This document shows, piece after piece, positions 26,295-35,170 of a DNA stretch of 64,000 nucleotides (the first letter of the stretch is position 1; every line of letters starts with the position of its first letter). The DNA lies in assembly GCF_013155295.1 (NCBI RefSeq), contig NZ_JABJXT010000001.1, positions 392,439 to 456,438 of the forward strand, given 5' to 3'. This DNA is from Pseudogemmobacter hezensis. GTDB lineage: Bacteria; Pseudomonadota; Alphaproteobacteria; Rhodobacterales; Rhodobacteraceae. The notes under the pieces were generated by a model. It saw only the letters and a program-made list of their open reading frames with translations. It searched no databases and was not told the DNA's origin. A program made the translations under genes and the position numbers.

Positions 26295-27092
26295 GGCATA
26301 GGCGACCAGGCCGACATATTCCTTGGTCGCAACATCCAGCTGGCGCAGGTTATAGGCCAGGTTCCAGCCCAGCCCGGCCCAGGGAAACGGGCGCGAGCGG
26401 AAATCGGTCGGCCAGGCCAGAAGGCCTCCTTCCGTGCCCGCCCCCGCCGTAACCCATCCTGCCGCCGCGAAGGTGCGCATCGAGCGCTCCATATGAAAGG
26501 CCGAGGTGACCAGCAGCCAGGTCTGATCCGGCCTCGGATCCAGCATTTTCAGGCTGAAAGCGGCATTTTCGGCCGTATTGCGTGAGGCGGTCTCCAGGAT
26601 CAGCCGTTCCGGCGCGATGCCCTGTTCCAGGAAAAACACCATCGCCGTGGTGTTTTCCGGGGCCACCGCCAGCGCCCCCAGATTGCCAAGCGCCCCCGAA
26701 CCGCCCGAGAAAACCAGTTTTGCCTCAGGGTAAAGCCGGGCCAGCCGCAGCGCCTCGGTGAAACGCTCGCCGCCCTCGTTGAAGCGGACCTGGCGGCCCT
26801 GAGCGGTCCAGAGCCCATCCTCGGCGCCGCCCAGAACCAGAATCCCATCGACGCGGGCCGGAGGCGCAGGGATCGGATAGCGCAGCTCAAGCGGGCGCAG
26901 CGCCCAGTCGCCCACCGGCAGAATCGCCAGCACCAGCGCATAACTCAGCGTAAGCCCCCCCGACCAGCCCGCCAGCCGCCTGCGGCCCAGGAACAGCCCA
27001 AGGCAAGTCAGCGCAAGGCCGATCACCAGCCAGGTTTCGGGGCGGATCAGCGTCCAGATGATTTTCGAGGCGGCAAAGAAAAGCGTGTCCAT
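26280..27092 (-). CDS. YdcF/ElyC/SanA-family membrane protein (DUF218)
   Basis: A 270-residue protein with two to three N-terminal membrane helices (about 10-55) and a DUF218 domain. Motifs are GILVLGGAEDG, LVFSGGSGAL, ASRNTAENAAFSL and TSAFHMERSM. Relatives such as ElyC and SanA affect peptidoglycan and envelope integrity; the enzyme activity is not known. The last five codons and stop lie inside a 16-bp tandem repeat, so the C-terminus (YALTGR) may vary between strains. Confidence 0.85.
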   Translation of the reverse strand: MDTLFFAASKIIWTLIRPETWLVIGLALTCLGLFLGRRRLAGWSGGLTLSYALVLAILPVGDWALRPLELRYPIPAPPARVDGILVLGGAEDGLWTAQGRQVRFNEGGERFTEALRLARLYPEAKLVFSGGSGALGNLGALAVAPENTTAMVFFLEQGIAPERLILETASRNTAENAAFSLKMLDPRPDQTWLLVTSAFHMERSMRTFAAAGWVTAGAGTEGGLLAWPTDFRSRPFPWAGLGWNLAYNLRQLDVATKEYVGLVAYALTGR

Positions 27093-27143
27093 CCGGGGGT
27101 TGTGCCCCGCCCCGCCCGCCCGTGCAAGCTGTGGAATCCCGCC

Positions 27144-27779
27144 TCAGCCAGGCAGATAGCCATGGCGGGCATGAAAGCGCGCCAGCTCATCCGGGCCGGG
27201 CCTGCCCGCGCCGGAAAAAATCGCCACGTAATCGGGCACGCGCCGCATCCGCTCGTCCAGGGTCTCGCGCACCTGCATCGAAATATAGCCGATCTGCGTC
27301 AGATAGATCGCGCGGGCGCGGACATCGGCCTCGCCGGGCGCATGCCCCCAGCGGATCAGCATCTCGCTGAGTGCCGCCAGCCGCAGGCGGTCAGCCTGAT
27401 GGATGCGGGCGGTGATGCCCGCGTCCTGCAAAGCCCAGCCGCGCACCGCAAATTCCATCGCATCATCAAAGACCTGGCCGTCAAGAAAGACCGAGATCAC
27501 ATTCAGATGCGCCTCAGCCTCACTTGCGGCATAGGCCGCGCAGGCCGACACCAGCGGCTGCGTCGTGCGACTTTCCCAGCGATCGGCCAGCGCATCCAGC
27601 AGGCTTTGGCGGTCCTTGAAATGCCAGTAGAAACTGGTTCGCGCCAGCCCAAGCCTGGTTGCCAGCGGCAGGATTCGCACCTGGTCGATCCCGCCCTCGG
27701 TCAGCGCCTGACAGGCCGCATTCAGCCAGATTTCCGGCGATCCGCGCCAGCCCGTTTCCTGAATTTCCGTGCTCTCCAT
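27144..27779 (-). CDS. TetR-family transcriptional regulator
   Basis: A 211-residue regulator. The N-terminal helix-turn-helix is recognisable in ALTEGGIDQVRILPLATRLG followed by ARTSFYWHFKDRQSLLDAL (about 20-65); the rest is the helical ligand domain. It is divergent from the DgcA-like oxidoreductase gene with a 124-bp spacer that contains an imperfect palindrome (27823-27838). It is likely a repressor of that gene responding to its substrate or product. The start at 27779 is the first that keeps the usual short arm before the HTH; an earlier ATG (27815) is possible. Confidence 0.88.
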   Translation of the reverse strand: MESTEIQETGWRGSPEIWLNAACQALTEGGIDQVRILPLATRLGLARTSFYWHFKDRQSLLDALADRWESRTTQPLVSACAAYAASEAEAHLNVISVFLDGQVFDDAMEFAVRGWALQDAGITARIHQADRLRLAALSEMLIRWGHAPGEADVRARAIYLTQIGYISMQVRETLDERMRRVPDYVAIFSGAGRPGPDELARFHARHGYLPG

Positions 27780-27822
27780 ATCCGACAGCCTAATCGCCGG
27801 GCGATCCGCATGCAATGCAATG

Positions 27823-27838
27823 TTCAGTCATGATCGAA
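27823..27838. promoter_or_regulatory. Candidate TetR operator
   Basis: TTCAGTCATGATCGAA is a 16-bp imperfect palindrome (outer TTC/GAA and centre TCATGA match). Around it lies a wider pair AATGTTCA (27819-27826) and TGAACATT (27852-27859), and a TTGACA at 27842-27847. Position between divergent genes supports operator function. Confidence 0.4.
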
Positions 27839-27903
27839 AACTTGACACAAGTGAACATTTTGCGCAGCATCACCGCAACGATCATCCAGCAGGTTCGCCC
27901 GAT

Positions 27904-29940
27904 ATGTCGAATGACCCCCTTCTCCAGCCGTATCAGCTGAAACATCTGACGCTGAGAAACCGCATCATGATCACCAGTCATGAGCCCGCCTACCCCGAAA
28001 ACGGCATGCCGAAATCGCGCTATCGCGCCTATCATGTCGAGCGGGCAAAGGCGGGGGTGGCGCTGACGATGACGGCGGGCTCGGCCTCGGTCGCGCGCGA
28101 CAGCCCCCCGGTTTTCAACAATATCCTGGCCTGGAAGGATGAGGTCGTCGGCTGGATGAAGGCGATGGTCGATGAATGCCACGATCACGGCGCGGCGGTG
28201 ATGATCCAGCTGACCCATCTGGGGCGGCGCACCCGCTGGGACAAGGGCGACTGGCTGCCCGTTCTGGCCCCCTCGCATGAGCGCGAGGCCGCGCATCGCG
28301 CCTTCCCCAAGCGGATGGAGGATTGGGACATCGCCCGCGTCATCCGCGATTTCGCAGACGCGGCCGAGCGGATGAAGGCCGCGGGCGTCGACGGGATCGA
28401 GCTGGAGGCTTACGGCCATCTGCTGGAGCAATTCTGGTCGCCGCTGACAAATGACCTCGACGCGCCCTATGGCGGCAGTCTGGAAAATCGGCTGCGCTTT
28501 ACCTTTGACGTGCTGGCCGCGATCCGCGAACGCTGCGGGCCGGATTTCATCGTCGGGCTGCGCTATACGGGCGATCAGGGCCTGGCGGGCGGCATGGGCG
28601 CCGATGAGGGGCTGGAGGTCTCAAAGCGGCTGCGCGATTCCGGGCTGGTCGATTTTCTGAACGTGGTTAAGGGCCATATCGACACCGATCCCGGCCTGAC
28701 CGATCTGATCCCGGTGCAGGGCATGCCCTCGGCCCCGCATCTGGATTTCGCGGGCGAGATCCGGGCGGCGACCGGCTTTCCCACCTTCCACGCGGCGCGG
28801 ATCCCGGATCTCGCCACCGCCCGCCACGCGATTGCCAGCGGCAAGCTGGATATGGTCGGCATGACGCGGGCGCATCTGGCCGACCCGCATCTGGTCAGAA
28901 AGCTGGTTCAGGGGCGCGAGGATGACATCCGCCCCTGCGTCGGCGCGAATTACTGCCTCGACCGGATTTACCAGGGCGGCATGGCCTTTTGCCTGCACAA
29001 TGCCGCCTCGGGGCGCGAGGAAACCATGCCGCATGAAATCGCGCCCGCGCCCGCACCAAAGCGCATCACCATCATCGGCGCGGGTCCGGCGGGCATGGAG
29101 GCCGCCCGCGTCAGCGCCGCCCGCGGCCATCATGTCACCGTGCTTGAGGCCGCCGACCGCCCCGGCGGCCAGATCCGCCTGACCGCGCTGGATGCCAGGC
29201 GGCGCGAGATGATCTCCATCATCGACTGGCGGCTGGCGCAATGTGAGGCGAAAGGCGTTTCATTCAGCTTCAACACCTTCGCCGATGCTGACAGGGTGCT
29301 GGAAACCAACCCCGATGAGGTGATCGTCGCCACCGGCGGCCTGCCCCATACCGAGGTTCTGTCGGCCGGAAATGAGCTGGTGGTCTCGGCCTGGGACATT
29401 CTGGCGGGGGATGTGAAGCCGGGCGCCTCGGTGCTGATCTTTGACGATGCGGGCGATCACGCGGCGCTACAGGCGGCGGATCTGATCTCGGCCACGGGGG
29501 CTGCGGTCGAGATTGTCACCCCGGATCGCAGCTTCGCACCCGAGGTGATGGCGATGAATCTGGTGCCCTATATGCGCAATCTGCAAAAGCGCGACACCAC
29601 CTTCACCGTGACCTGGCGGCTGCTTTCCGTTGTGCGCGAGGGCAATCGGCTGCGGGCGACGCTGGGCAGTGATTACGGCGATTTCCGGCGCGAACGACTG
29701 GTCGATCAGGTGGTCGTCAACCATGGCACAAGGCCGCTGGATGAGCTGTATTTCGCGCTGAAGCCGCTGTCGTCAAACCTGGGCGAGGTCGATTATGAGG
29801 CGCTGGCGACAGGCCAGGTTCAGACGGTTCAACACAACCCGGAGGCCCGCTTTCGGCTGTTCCGCATCGGCGACGCGGTGGCCGCCCGCAATACCCATGC
29901 CGCGATCTATGACGCGCTGCGGCTGTGCAAAGACCTGTAA
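27904..29940 (+). CDS. NADH:flavin oxidoreductase, DgcA / N-methylproline demethylase-like
   Basis: A 678-residue two-part flavoenzyme. Residues about 1-360 are an old-yellow-enzyme TIM barrel with FMN (NRIMITSHEPAYPENGMP, IQLTHLGRR, YGGSLENRLRF). The middle has an iron-sulfur cysteine set in RPCVGANYCLDRIYQGGMAFC, with alanine where related dienoyl-CoA reductases have the second cysteine. Residues about 380-678 are an FAD/NAD(P) domain (IIGAGPAGMEAARVSAARGH). Relatives demethylate dimethylglycine (DgcA), N-methylproline or stachydrine and release formaldehyde. With sarcosine oxidase in the same window, a methylated-amine route is plausible but unproven. A TetR regulator is divergent. Confidence 0.83.
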   Translation: MSNDPLLQPYQLKHLTLRNRIMITSHEPAYPENGMPKSRYRAYHVERAKAGVALTMTAGSASVARDSPPVFNNILAWKDEVVGWMKAMVDECHDHGAAVMIQLTHLGRRTRWDKGDWLPVLAPSHEREAAHRAFPKRMEDWDIARVIRDFADAAERMKAAGVDGIELEAYGHLLEQFWSPLTNDLDAPYGGSLENRLRFTFDVLAAIRERCGPDFIVGLRYTGDQGLAGGMGADEGLEVSKRLRDSGLVDFLNVVKGHIDTDPGLTDLIPVQGMPSAPHLDFAGEIRAATGFPTFHAARIPDLATARHAIASGKLDMVGMTRAHLADPHLVRKLVQGREDDIRPCVGANYCLDRIYQGGMAFCLHNAASGREETMPHEIAPAPAPKRITIIGAGPAGMEAARVSAARGHHVTVLEAADRPGGQIRLTALDARRREMISIIDWRLAQCEAKGVSFSFNTFADADRVLETNPDEVIVATGGLPHTEVLSAGNELVVSAWDILAGDVKPGASVLIFDDAGDHAALQAADLISATGAAVEIVTPDRSFAPEVMAMNLVPYMRNLQKRDTTFTVTWRLLSVVREGNRLRATLGSDYGDFRRERLVDQVVVNHGTRPLDELYFALKPLSSNLGEVDYEALATGQVQTVQHNPEARFRLFRIGDAVAARNTHAAIYDALRLCKDL

Positions 29941-29958
29941 CAACCGCCCCAGCCGCTT

Positions 29959-30003
29959 GCCCGCCCGTTCATCTGCCACGACAGCTGAGCGGGCGGGCGT
30001 TTT
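29959..30003 (+). terminator. Terminator after the DgcA-like gene
   Basis: GCCCGCCCG (29959-29967) and CGGGCGGGC (29990-29998) form a 9-bp stem with a 22-nt loop, followed by GTTTT. Confidence 0.65.
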
Positions 30004-30105
30004 GGCAGATATCTGGCGATATAGTTATCCCCTGCCGCACGGCTTATGCTTGATTGCGGGCCGCTTCCTATTAGAATTGGGTGAAATCAGCCAGCAGGTG
30101 AACCC

Positions 30106-30918
30106 GTGCGTTATTTCCGTTTTCTCTCTACCCTTCCGGCAGCCACTGCGCTGATGATGGGCCTTGCCTCGCCGACGCTTGCGGCTTTTTGCTCTGACAC
30201 CGGGGGGCGCTATGAAGAGTGGAAACCGCTGATCGCGCAAGAGGCCCGGGCCGCGGGCGTGGGCGAGCGCGGCATCCAGGCGCTGATGGGCAGCAGCTAT
30301 TCCAAAGCGACGATCTCTGCCGACCGCAATCAGAAAAGCTTCAAATACACCCTGGATAAATTCCTTCAGGTGCGCGGCGCGGAAACGATCATCAAACAGG
30401 GCCGTTCGCGCAAGGCGAAGAATGCGAATTTCTATGCCGCGATCGAGCAGCAATATGGCGTTCCCGCGGGCGTTTTGCTGGCCATTCACGGCATGGAGAC
30501 CGCGTTTGGTGGCTATATGGGCGATACCAACGTCGTTTCGGCGATTGCCACCCTGTCCTATGACTGCCGTCGCAGCGACTTTTTCACCCCGCATATGATC
30601 GCGGCGCTGATCCTGGTGGATCGCGGCTCTATCACCCCGAAAAGCCAGGGGGCAAAACATGGCGAGCTGGGCCATACCCAGTTCCTGCCGGGCAATGCGC
30701 TGAAATATGGCGTTGACGGCAATGGCGATGGCAAGGTCGATCTGAACAATATGACCGACGCCCTGGCCTCGACCGCGAACTTCCTGCGCCAGAAAGGCTG
30801 GCAACCCGGTCAGGGCTATCAGGAAGGCGAGCCGAACTTCGCGGTCATCAAGCAGTGGAATGCCGCGACCGTTTACCAGCAGGCAATCGCCATCATGGGC
30901 AAACGTATCGACGGCTGA
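30106..30918 (+). CDS. Lytic murein transglycosylase (MltB/SltB-like)
   Basis: A 270-residue periplasmic peptidoglycan-cleaving enzyme that forms 1,6-anhydromuramyl ends. It starts with GTG; residues 1-26 are a signal peptide (ending TLA-A). The catalytic glutamate is in LAIHGMETAFGGYMGD (about residue 129), followed by the family pattern GELGHTQFLPGNALKYGVDGN. It lacks a lipobox, so it is soluble rather than lipid-anchored, and it has no separate peptidoglycan-binding domain. Single gene between two terminators. Confidence 0.9.
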   Translation: MRYFRFLSTLPAATALMMGLASPTLAAFCSDTGGRYEEWKPLIAQEARAAGVGERGIQALMGSSYSKATISADRNQKSFKYTLDKFLQVRGAETIIKQGRSRKAKNANFYAAIEQQYGVPAGVLLAIHGMETAFGGYMGDTNVVSAIATLSYDCRRSDFFTPHMIAALILVDRGSITPKSQGAKHGELGHTQFLPGNALKYGVDGNGDGKVDLNNMTDALASTANFLRQKGWQPGQGYQEGEPNFAVIKQWNAATVYQQAIAIMGKRIDG

Positions 30919-30974
30919 GACGCGCCCGGGCTGCGGCACCTGGTGCTTCGCAGATCGCAATGACCGAATGGAAG

Positions 30975-31000
30975 GCCCGGGCGCGAACGCCCGGGCTTTT
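30975..31000 (+). terminator. Terminator after the transglycosylase gene
   Basis: GCCCGGGCG, loop CGAA, CGCCCGGGC, then TTTT: a perfect 9-bp stem with a UNCG-like loop. It is followed by a 14-bp repeat (CGGGCTTTTCATTT type, 2.8 copies, 30992-31031) that copies the stem's right end. Confidence 0.9.
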
Positions 31001-31073
31001 CATTTCGGGCTTTTCAGTTCGGGCTTTCTGGCAACGGGCGGTGACATCCAAACTGCCAGCCAGACGCCGGGCT

Positions 31074-32897
31074 TCACTTCCCAACCACAGCCCCCCTGCC
31101 ACCAGGCAGCACAACCGGGGCCTCCTGGCCGGGTCCGGCGGCGGAATGGGGCGGGAAATTGCAATGGCGCACCCGCCCGCGACCTGCCGCCTTGGCCGCG
31201 TAAAGGGCCTGATCGGCCAGCGCCAGGACGTCTGCCGGCTCGGGGGCGTGACCGCGCCCGACATTGACGACCCCGATACTGGCCGAGACCCGGCAAACCA
31301 TGTCGCGCCAGGGAACAGGCTGCGCGATCTGCACGACCAGCTGCTCTGCCAGCTGATCCTGGCGCAGCGAGGGCTCAAGGCCCGGCAGGATTGCAATGAA
31401 TTCATCGCCCCCCACCCGGGCCACGCAATCGCGTGTGCGGGTGTGGCGCAGCAATATAGCCGCAACGGCCAGCAATACCTCATCCCCGGCCGCATGGCCG
31501 AACTGGTCATTGACCGATTTGAACAGGTCCAGATCCAGGTGCAACAGCGTGAACGGGCTTTGATCCTGGCACAGTCGCATAAGAAAACTGTCGCTGGCGC
31601 GGCGGTTGCGCAGCCCCGTCAGCGGATCGGTCAGCGCGTCATCCTCGGCCTGGCGGCGGGCGCGTTCCAGCCGCTTGCTCAGGCCCCGCATCTCGCGCAT
31701 GGCCAGCGCGTTTGCCTCGGTCAGGCAAAGCAGCTCAAGCGCGACATCAATAACCGAGAAGTCGGAATCCGCCAGTTTCAGCTGCTCTGCCGCCCGGACG
31801 GTATCGATGCCAAAGGAAAAAACCAAAAGCAGCCGCGCCCCGTCACCCAGCGAAAAGGCGGTGCCGCGCAGCCGCAATCCGCCGCCCTTTTGCTCAAGCC
31901 GCAACTGCTGGCCGCCGATCAGCGGCAGTTGCATCAATGTGCAGGTCCGCCCCGGGCCACGCAGCTGAAAGTAGTGAAACAGCGATGCGCCAACCATCTC
32001 CTGGCCGGGGAACATCCGCGAAAGCAATGGGCCTGCGGCCTCGATCCGCCCCTCAGGGCTGACGATCAGATGCAGCGGCAGCAGCCGCGCAAAATCCCCC
32101 TGAGACAGCAAAGCCAACCCATCCGCCACGCCATGATATGGGGCGGGATTATCAGGGGCGGATCCGCCGGGGTCACTGGCGAAATCAACCCCGGCGCGCG
32201 GGTCCAGGGGCAAAGCGGCCTGGGAAAGGCCCCCGAATTCGCCGGGCATTTCCTGACCATCGGGGTGAGCATCAGGATCAGGGGTAATGCCTGCCCTTGC
32301 CGCGCCCGTATCTGCCTCACGTGCAAGGTCAAAACGTCGCCCGGGGCTGAAACGGGGTTCCAGCAGACGGATCGCCAGTGAAATCCCGCGCCCCTGCGCG
32401 GGCGCCTCTTCCTCGATCAGCACCAGGGCCCCGTAATCATCTGCCATCGCCCGCAGGGCCCCGATCAGGATCCAGCTTAATTCCGGCAGACTGTCTGCAC
32501 AGCTGAGCCGGAAAAGCCCCGGGGCCACGTCTTCGACCCGCAAATCCGGCATCACCAGATCCGGCAGCGCCAGCCGCGCCCTGTCACGCAACTCATCAAG
32601 TGAGAAGATGAAATCGGCAAAATCCGCGCCGCCAAAGCGCAGCAGCCGACGCGGGGCGCCATCATAGGCGGCTGCCACCACCCAGGTTCCCAGATCTTCA
32701 AGGATCGCCGGAACGGGCCGCCCGAGCGCGCTGGATGTCTGGCGCAGCGCGGCGCGCAGCACCTCATGATTATAGTGCATCAGAGGTTCAAACCCCTGAG
32801 GCAGAAAGCCACCAGCGATCCGGATCCGCTCCCATGATTGCGGATCAAAGGTTGCCAGGACGTAATCCTGCAACGCACGAAGCAAAAGTCCATACAT
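31074..32897 (-). CDS. Diguanylate cyclase with degenerate H-NOX and HNOBA-like domains
   Basis: A 607-residue cytoplasmic protein. Residues about 1-175 align with the H-NOX (heme NO-binding) fold from the first residues (MYGLLLRALQDYVLATFD). But the proximal heme histidine is Arg (LDELRD, about 104), and the heme-propionate YxSxR motif is lost (CADSL, about 133-137). A middle region (about 270-420: IVSPEGRIEAAGPLLSRMFP, FHYFQLRGP) resembles the HNOB-associated PAS-like domain, then a coiled-coil helix. The GGDEF domain (about 430-590) keeps RVGGDEF and an I-site RTRD five residues before it. It should make cyclic di-GMP and be product-inhibited; the N-terminal part probably senses something other than heme-bound NO. 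Confidence 0.85.
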   Translation of the reverse strand: MYGLLLRALQDYVLATFDPQSWERIRIAGGFLPQGFEPLMHYNHEVLRAALRQTSSALGRPVPAILEDLGTWVVAAAYDGAPRRLLRFGGADFADFIFSLDELRDRARLALPDLVMPDLRVEDVAPGLFRLSCADSLPELSWILIGALRAMADDYGALVLIEEEAPAQGRGISLAIRLLEPRFSPGRRFDLAREADTGAARAGITPDPDAHPDGQEMPGEFGGLSQAALPLDPRAGVDFASDPGGSAPDNPAPYHGVADGLALLSQGDFARLLPLHLIVSPEGRIEAAGPLLSRMFPGQEMVGASLFHYFQLRGPGRTCTLMQLPLIGGQQLRLEQKGGGLRLRGTAFSLGDGARLLLVFSFGIDTVRAAEQLKLADSDFSVIDVALELLCLTEANALAMREMRGLSKRLERARRQAEDDALTDPLTGLRNRRASDSFLMRLCQDQSPFTLLHLDLDLFKSVNDQFGHAAGDEVLLAVAAILLRHTRTRDCVARVGGDEFIAILPGLEPSLRQDQLAEQLVVQIAQPVPWRDMVCRVSASIGVVNVGRGHAPEPADVLALADQALYAAKAAGRGRVRHCNFPPHSAAGPGQEAPVVLPGGRGAVVGK

Positions 32898-33043
32898 TCC
32901 GCCAGCCCGCACCGACAGCCGCAAGGGTGCGGCCTGCCCTTTGTGACGCAAAGAAGTTAACAACTTCCTGCATCTTGCGAGGCGCCCTGTGAAACCTGAC
33001 AGGATGCGTCACGGAAGGCCCCACGAGCCCCCCGGGGGGAATG

Positions 33044-33085
33044 GCAGCAGATCACGGGCAGCACATCACGGGCAGCAGATCACGG
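33044..33085. repeat. Tandem repeat, 14 bp x 3
   Basis: GCAGCAGATCACGG three times (the middle copy has one change), just after the stop of the DUF4153 gene. Confidence 0.88.
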
Positions 33086-33108
33086 GCAACGCCGGGGACA
33101 GGGGCCGC

Positions 33109-34905
33109 TCAGGGAACGAAAAACAGCCCCGAGCTGCCCTCGCCCAGCTGCATCACCGGGGCCGGGACAAGCGGCGGGGCCGCCTCGCTCCAGTCGACAA
33201 GATTGCGCAGCAGCTCATCACGGCTGGCGAATGCGCCTCTGTTGTTCAGCAGACTGGCCGTCAGATAGCTGTCTCCGGCGGCGTAAATCGCGTAGGATTC
33301 CAGGCCGCGGCTGTGCTCGGCCAGCACGATGATCTCATCTCCGGGGATCTCTGGCAGCAGATCGGCAACCAGCATCAGGCAGGCGGGCTTGCCCGAGGGC
33401 AGCCTGCGTGCGCAGGCCTCGACATGGTTTTCAAGGAACCAGCCCGGAATGCGGTCGATCAGCCCGGCCCTGGTTTCGGCAGGAAGTGCCGGAATGATCG
33501 GCATCTGTTCGACCAGTTTCTGACGCATGGCCTCTTCGCTGATCTCAACGGGCGCATAGGCGTTTTGCGGCAGATAACCGGCATTGAGCTGGTTCTGAAT
33601 CTCGGCCTCAAGCGCGCTGTTCCCCGTCTCACGGGCATGTGCCAGCACCCGCTGGCTGGCCTGTGCGCCGGCAATACCCAGCTTTTCCACCACACGGCGC
33701 GAAAACGTGCTGGCGGGCTTGCGTCCGTCGATGATCCGCTGCGCCTGGTCCTGCGCCGACCAGCTTTCGGCATTCAGCAAAGGCGTTTGCCACAGCACCG
33801 CCGCCAGCAGCGTCAGCAGGGCAAGCCAGGGGTTCGCGGCCCGGATCCAGCCCGCAAATCCGCGCCCACGCAACAGTCCGGCCGTATAGGCCAGCCCATA
33901 GATCAGCCCGATAATCGCCAGAAAAAGCACGAACAGCCGGTTCGGCATCAGCCCCTGATCCGCGATCCGGATCCCGACGGCCCAAAGCGCCAGCCCCGCC
34001 AGCACCGCGATCAGAACCGCCATGACCCGCGCCGAGCCCCGGATCAGCAGGCTGCGGCTGGCATGGGCATCATCGGCGTCCAGCGCCACCGTCACCAGCA
34101 CAATCCCCGCCGCCGCCATCGCCAGCATTGTAAAGGCAAGCGAGATCCCCCCGAAGTTCCGCTCGACCCCCCAGATCAGCAAGGCGCCGGCAAAGACCAG
34201 CGAGACCAGCGTCACCACCGGCAAAAGCAGCCTGAGCAGCCAGTGAATGACCCGCGCAGGCAGGGTGCCGACCATCTCATTGACCACCGCCACCGCCAGC
34301 CCAAAGGCCAGACCGGAAATCACCGGCGCCGCCCAGCCGCGCATCAGCAGCCGGTCGATCAGCGTCACCCCGACCACATCCAGCAAAAAGGCCGAAAGCG
34401 CCACGACCAGCCAGACCGCCAGAGTGAAGAAGAGCGCGATCAGAACTCTGGTCGTGATGCCCCAGACAATCCCGAACAAGGCCGGATAGGCGTTCCAGCG
34501 CCCCAGCGATCCGCCTGCCCTCTCGCCCGCACCATTGTCAGAGCCCACGCCCATCTCGGCCAGCAGGAAGGGCACCGGGATGATTGCCACCGCCAGCATC
34601 GCCAGCAGATGCCCGGGCGTCTCAAAGATGTCGATCGTCAGCGGCCAGCGCATCGACATCAGCAGCATCAGCCCCCCGGTCAGTGCCGCCAGCGGCAGCG
34701 CCCGCCCCAGGGCCTCGCGGATCCGCAATGGTCCCGCCATCGCATAAAACGCCCAGGCGAATACCAGCACAAACCCGCTGGCCGCCGTCGTAAGATGTGG
34801 ATCGACAGCCCTGACCCCAATTGCATGCAGCTGCCAGAGCGCAAAGCCCGCAGCCCCCCCCAACAATGCGAAAAACCAGCGGTTCAGAACGGTGGACAAC
34901 ATCAA
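33109..34905 (-). CDS. DUF4153 integral membrane protein
   Basis: A 598-residue inner-membrane protein with about eleven hydrophobic helices in the first 375 residues. A soluble C-terminal part of about 200 residues has an alpha-helical then mixed composition (RRVVEKLGIAGAQASQRV, GDEIIVLAEHSRGLESYAIY). This arrangement fits DUF4153, a family of unknown function. No catalytic motif is evident. It is transcribed alone. I start at 34905, though the adjacent second methionine codon is equally possible. Confidence 0.82.
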   Translation of the reverse strand: MMLSTVLNRWFFALLGGAAGFALWQLHAIGVRAVDPHLTTAASGFVLVFAWAFYAMAGPLRIREALGRALPLAALTGGLMLLMSMRWPLTIDIFETPGHLLAMLAVAIIPVPFLLAEMGVGSDNGAGERAGGSLGRWNAYPALFGIVWGITTRVLIALFFTLAVWLVVALSAFLLDVVGVTLIDRLLMRGWAAPVISGLAFGLAVAVVNEMVGTLPARVIHWLLRLLLPVVTLVSLVFAGALLIWGVERNFGGISLAFTMLAMAAAGIVLVTVALDADDAHASRSLLIRGSARVMAVLIAVLAGLALWAVGIRIADQGLMPNRLFVLFLAIIGLIYGLAYTAGLLRGRGFAGWIRAANPWLALLTLLAAVLWQTPLLNAESWSAQDQAQRIIDGRKPASTFSRRVVEKLGIAGAQASQRVLAHARETGNSALEAEIQNQLNAGYLPQNAYAPVEISEEAMRQKLVEQMPIIPALPAETRAGLIDRIPGWFLENHVEACARRLPSGKPACLMLVADLLPEIPGDEIIVLAEHSRGLESYAIYAAGDSYLTASLLNNRGAFASRDELLRNLVDWSEAAPPLVPAPVMQLGEGSSGLFFVP

Positions 34906-35018
34906 CGCCTCACGGGTGAACAGGATCGGCCAGAGGAGAGCATCTCCTGCGGCATTGCAAATAGATCGGCCGGAAGGGGCCGCTATGGGCTGGCCGCAGG
35001 GCCATTGGGATCAGGAAG

Positions 35019-35050
35019 CCAGAACCACAGCAGGCCAGAGCCACAGCAGG
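35019..35050. repeat. Tandem duplication, 16 bp x 2
   Basis: CCAGAACCACAGCAGG followed directly by CCAGAGCCACAGCAGG, then a third weak partial copy. Intergenic, upstream of the DUF4153 gene. Confidence 0.7.
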
Positions 35051-35122
35051 CCGGTGTCAGCAAAACGGGCTCAGCAAGGATGGCGGCAGCAGGAAGGGAT
35101 CAGCAGACCGCGTCAAAGGACC

Positions 35123-35170
35123 GCTTACCCGTGGCCCTGCTTACCCATGACCCTGCTTACCAGTGACCGG
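35123..35170. repeat. Tandem repeat, 16 bp x 3
   Basis: Units GCTTACCCGTGGCCCT, GCTTACCCATGACCCT and GCTTACCAGTGACCGG; the last copy contains the stop and final codons of the glyoxalase gene (35157). Confidence 0.85.

Noticed and set aside
32989..35166. A 725-codon open frame on the plus strand
   Set aside because: It is antisense to the DUF4153 membrane protein, has a His/Gln/Arg-rich composition with no domain, and runs through the intergenic tandem repeats. It is a by-product of high G+C.
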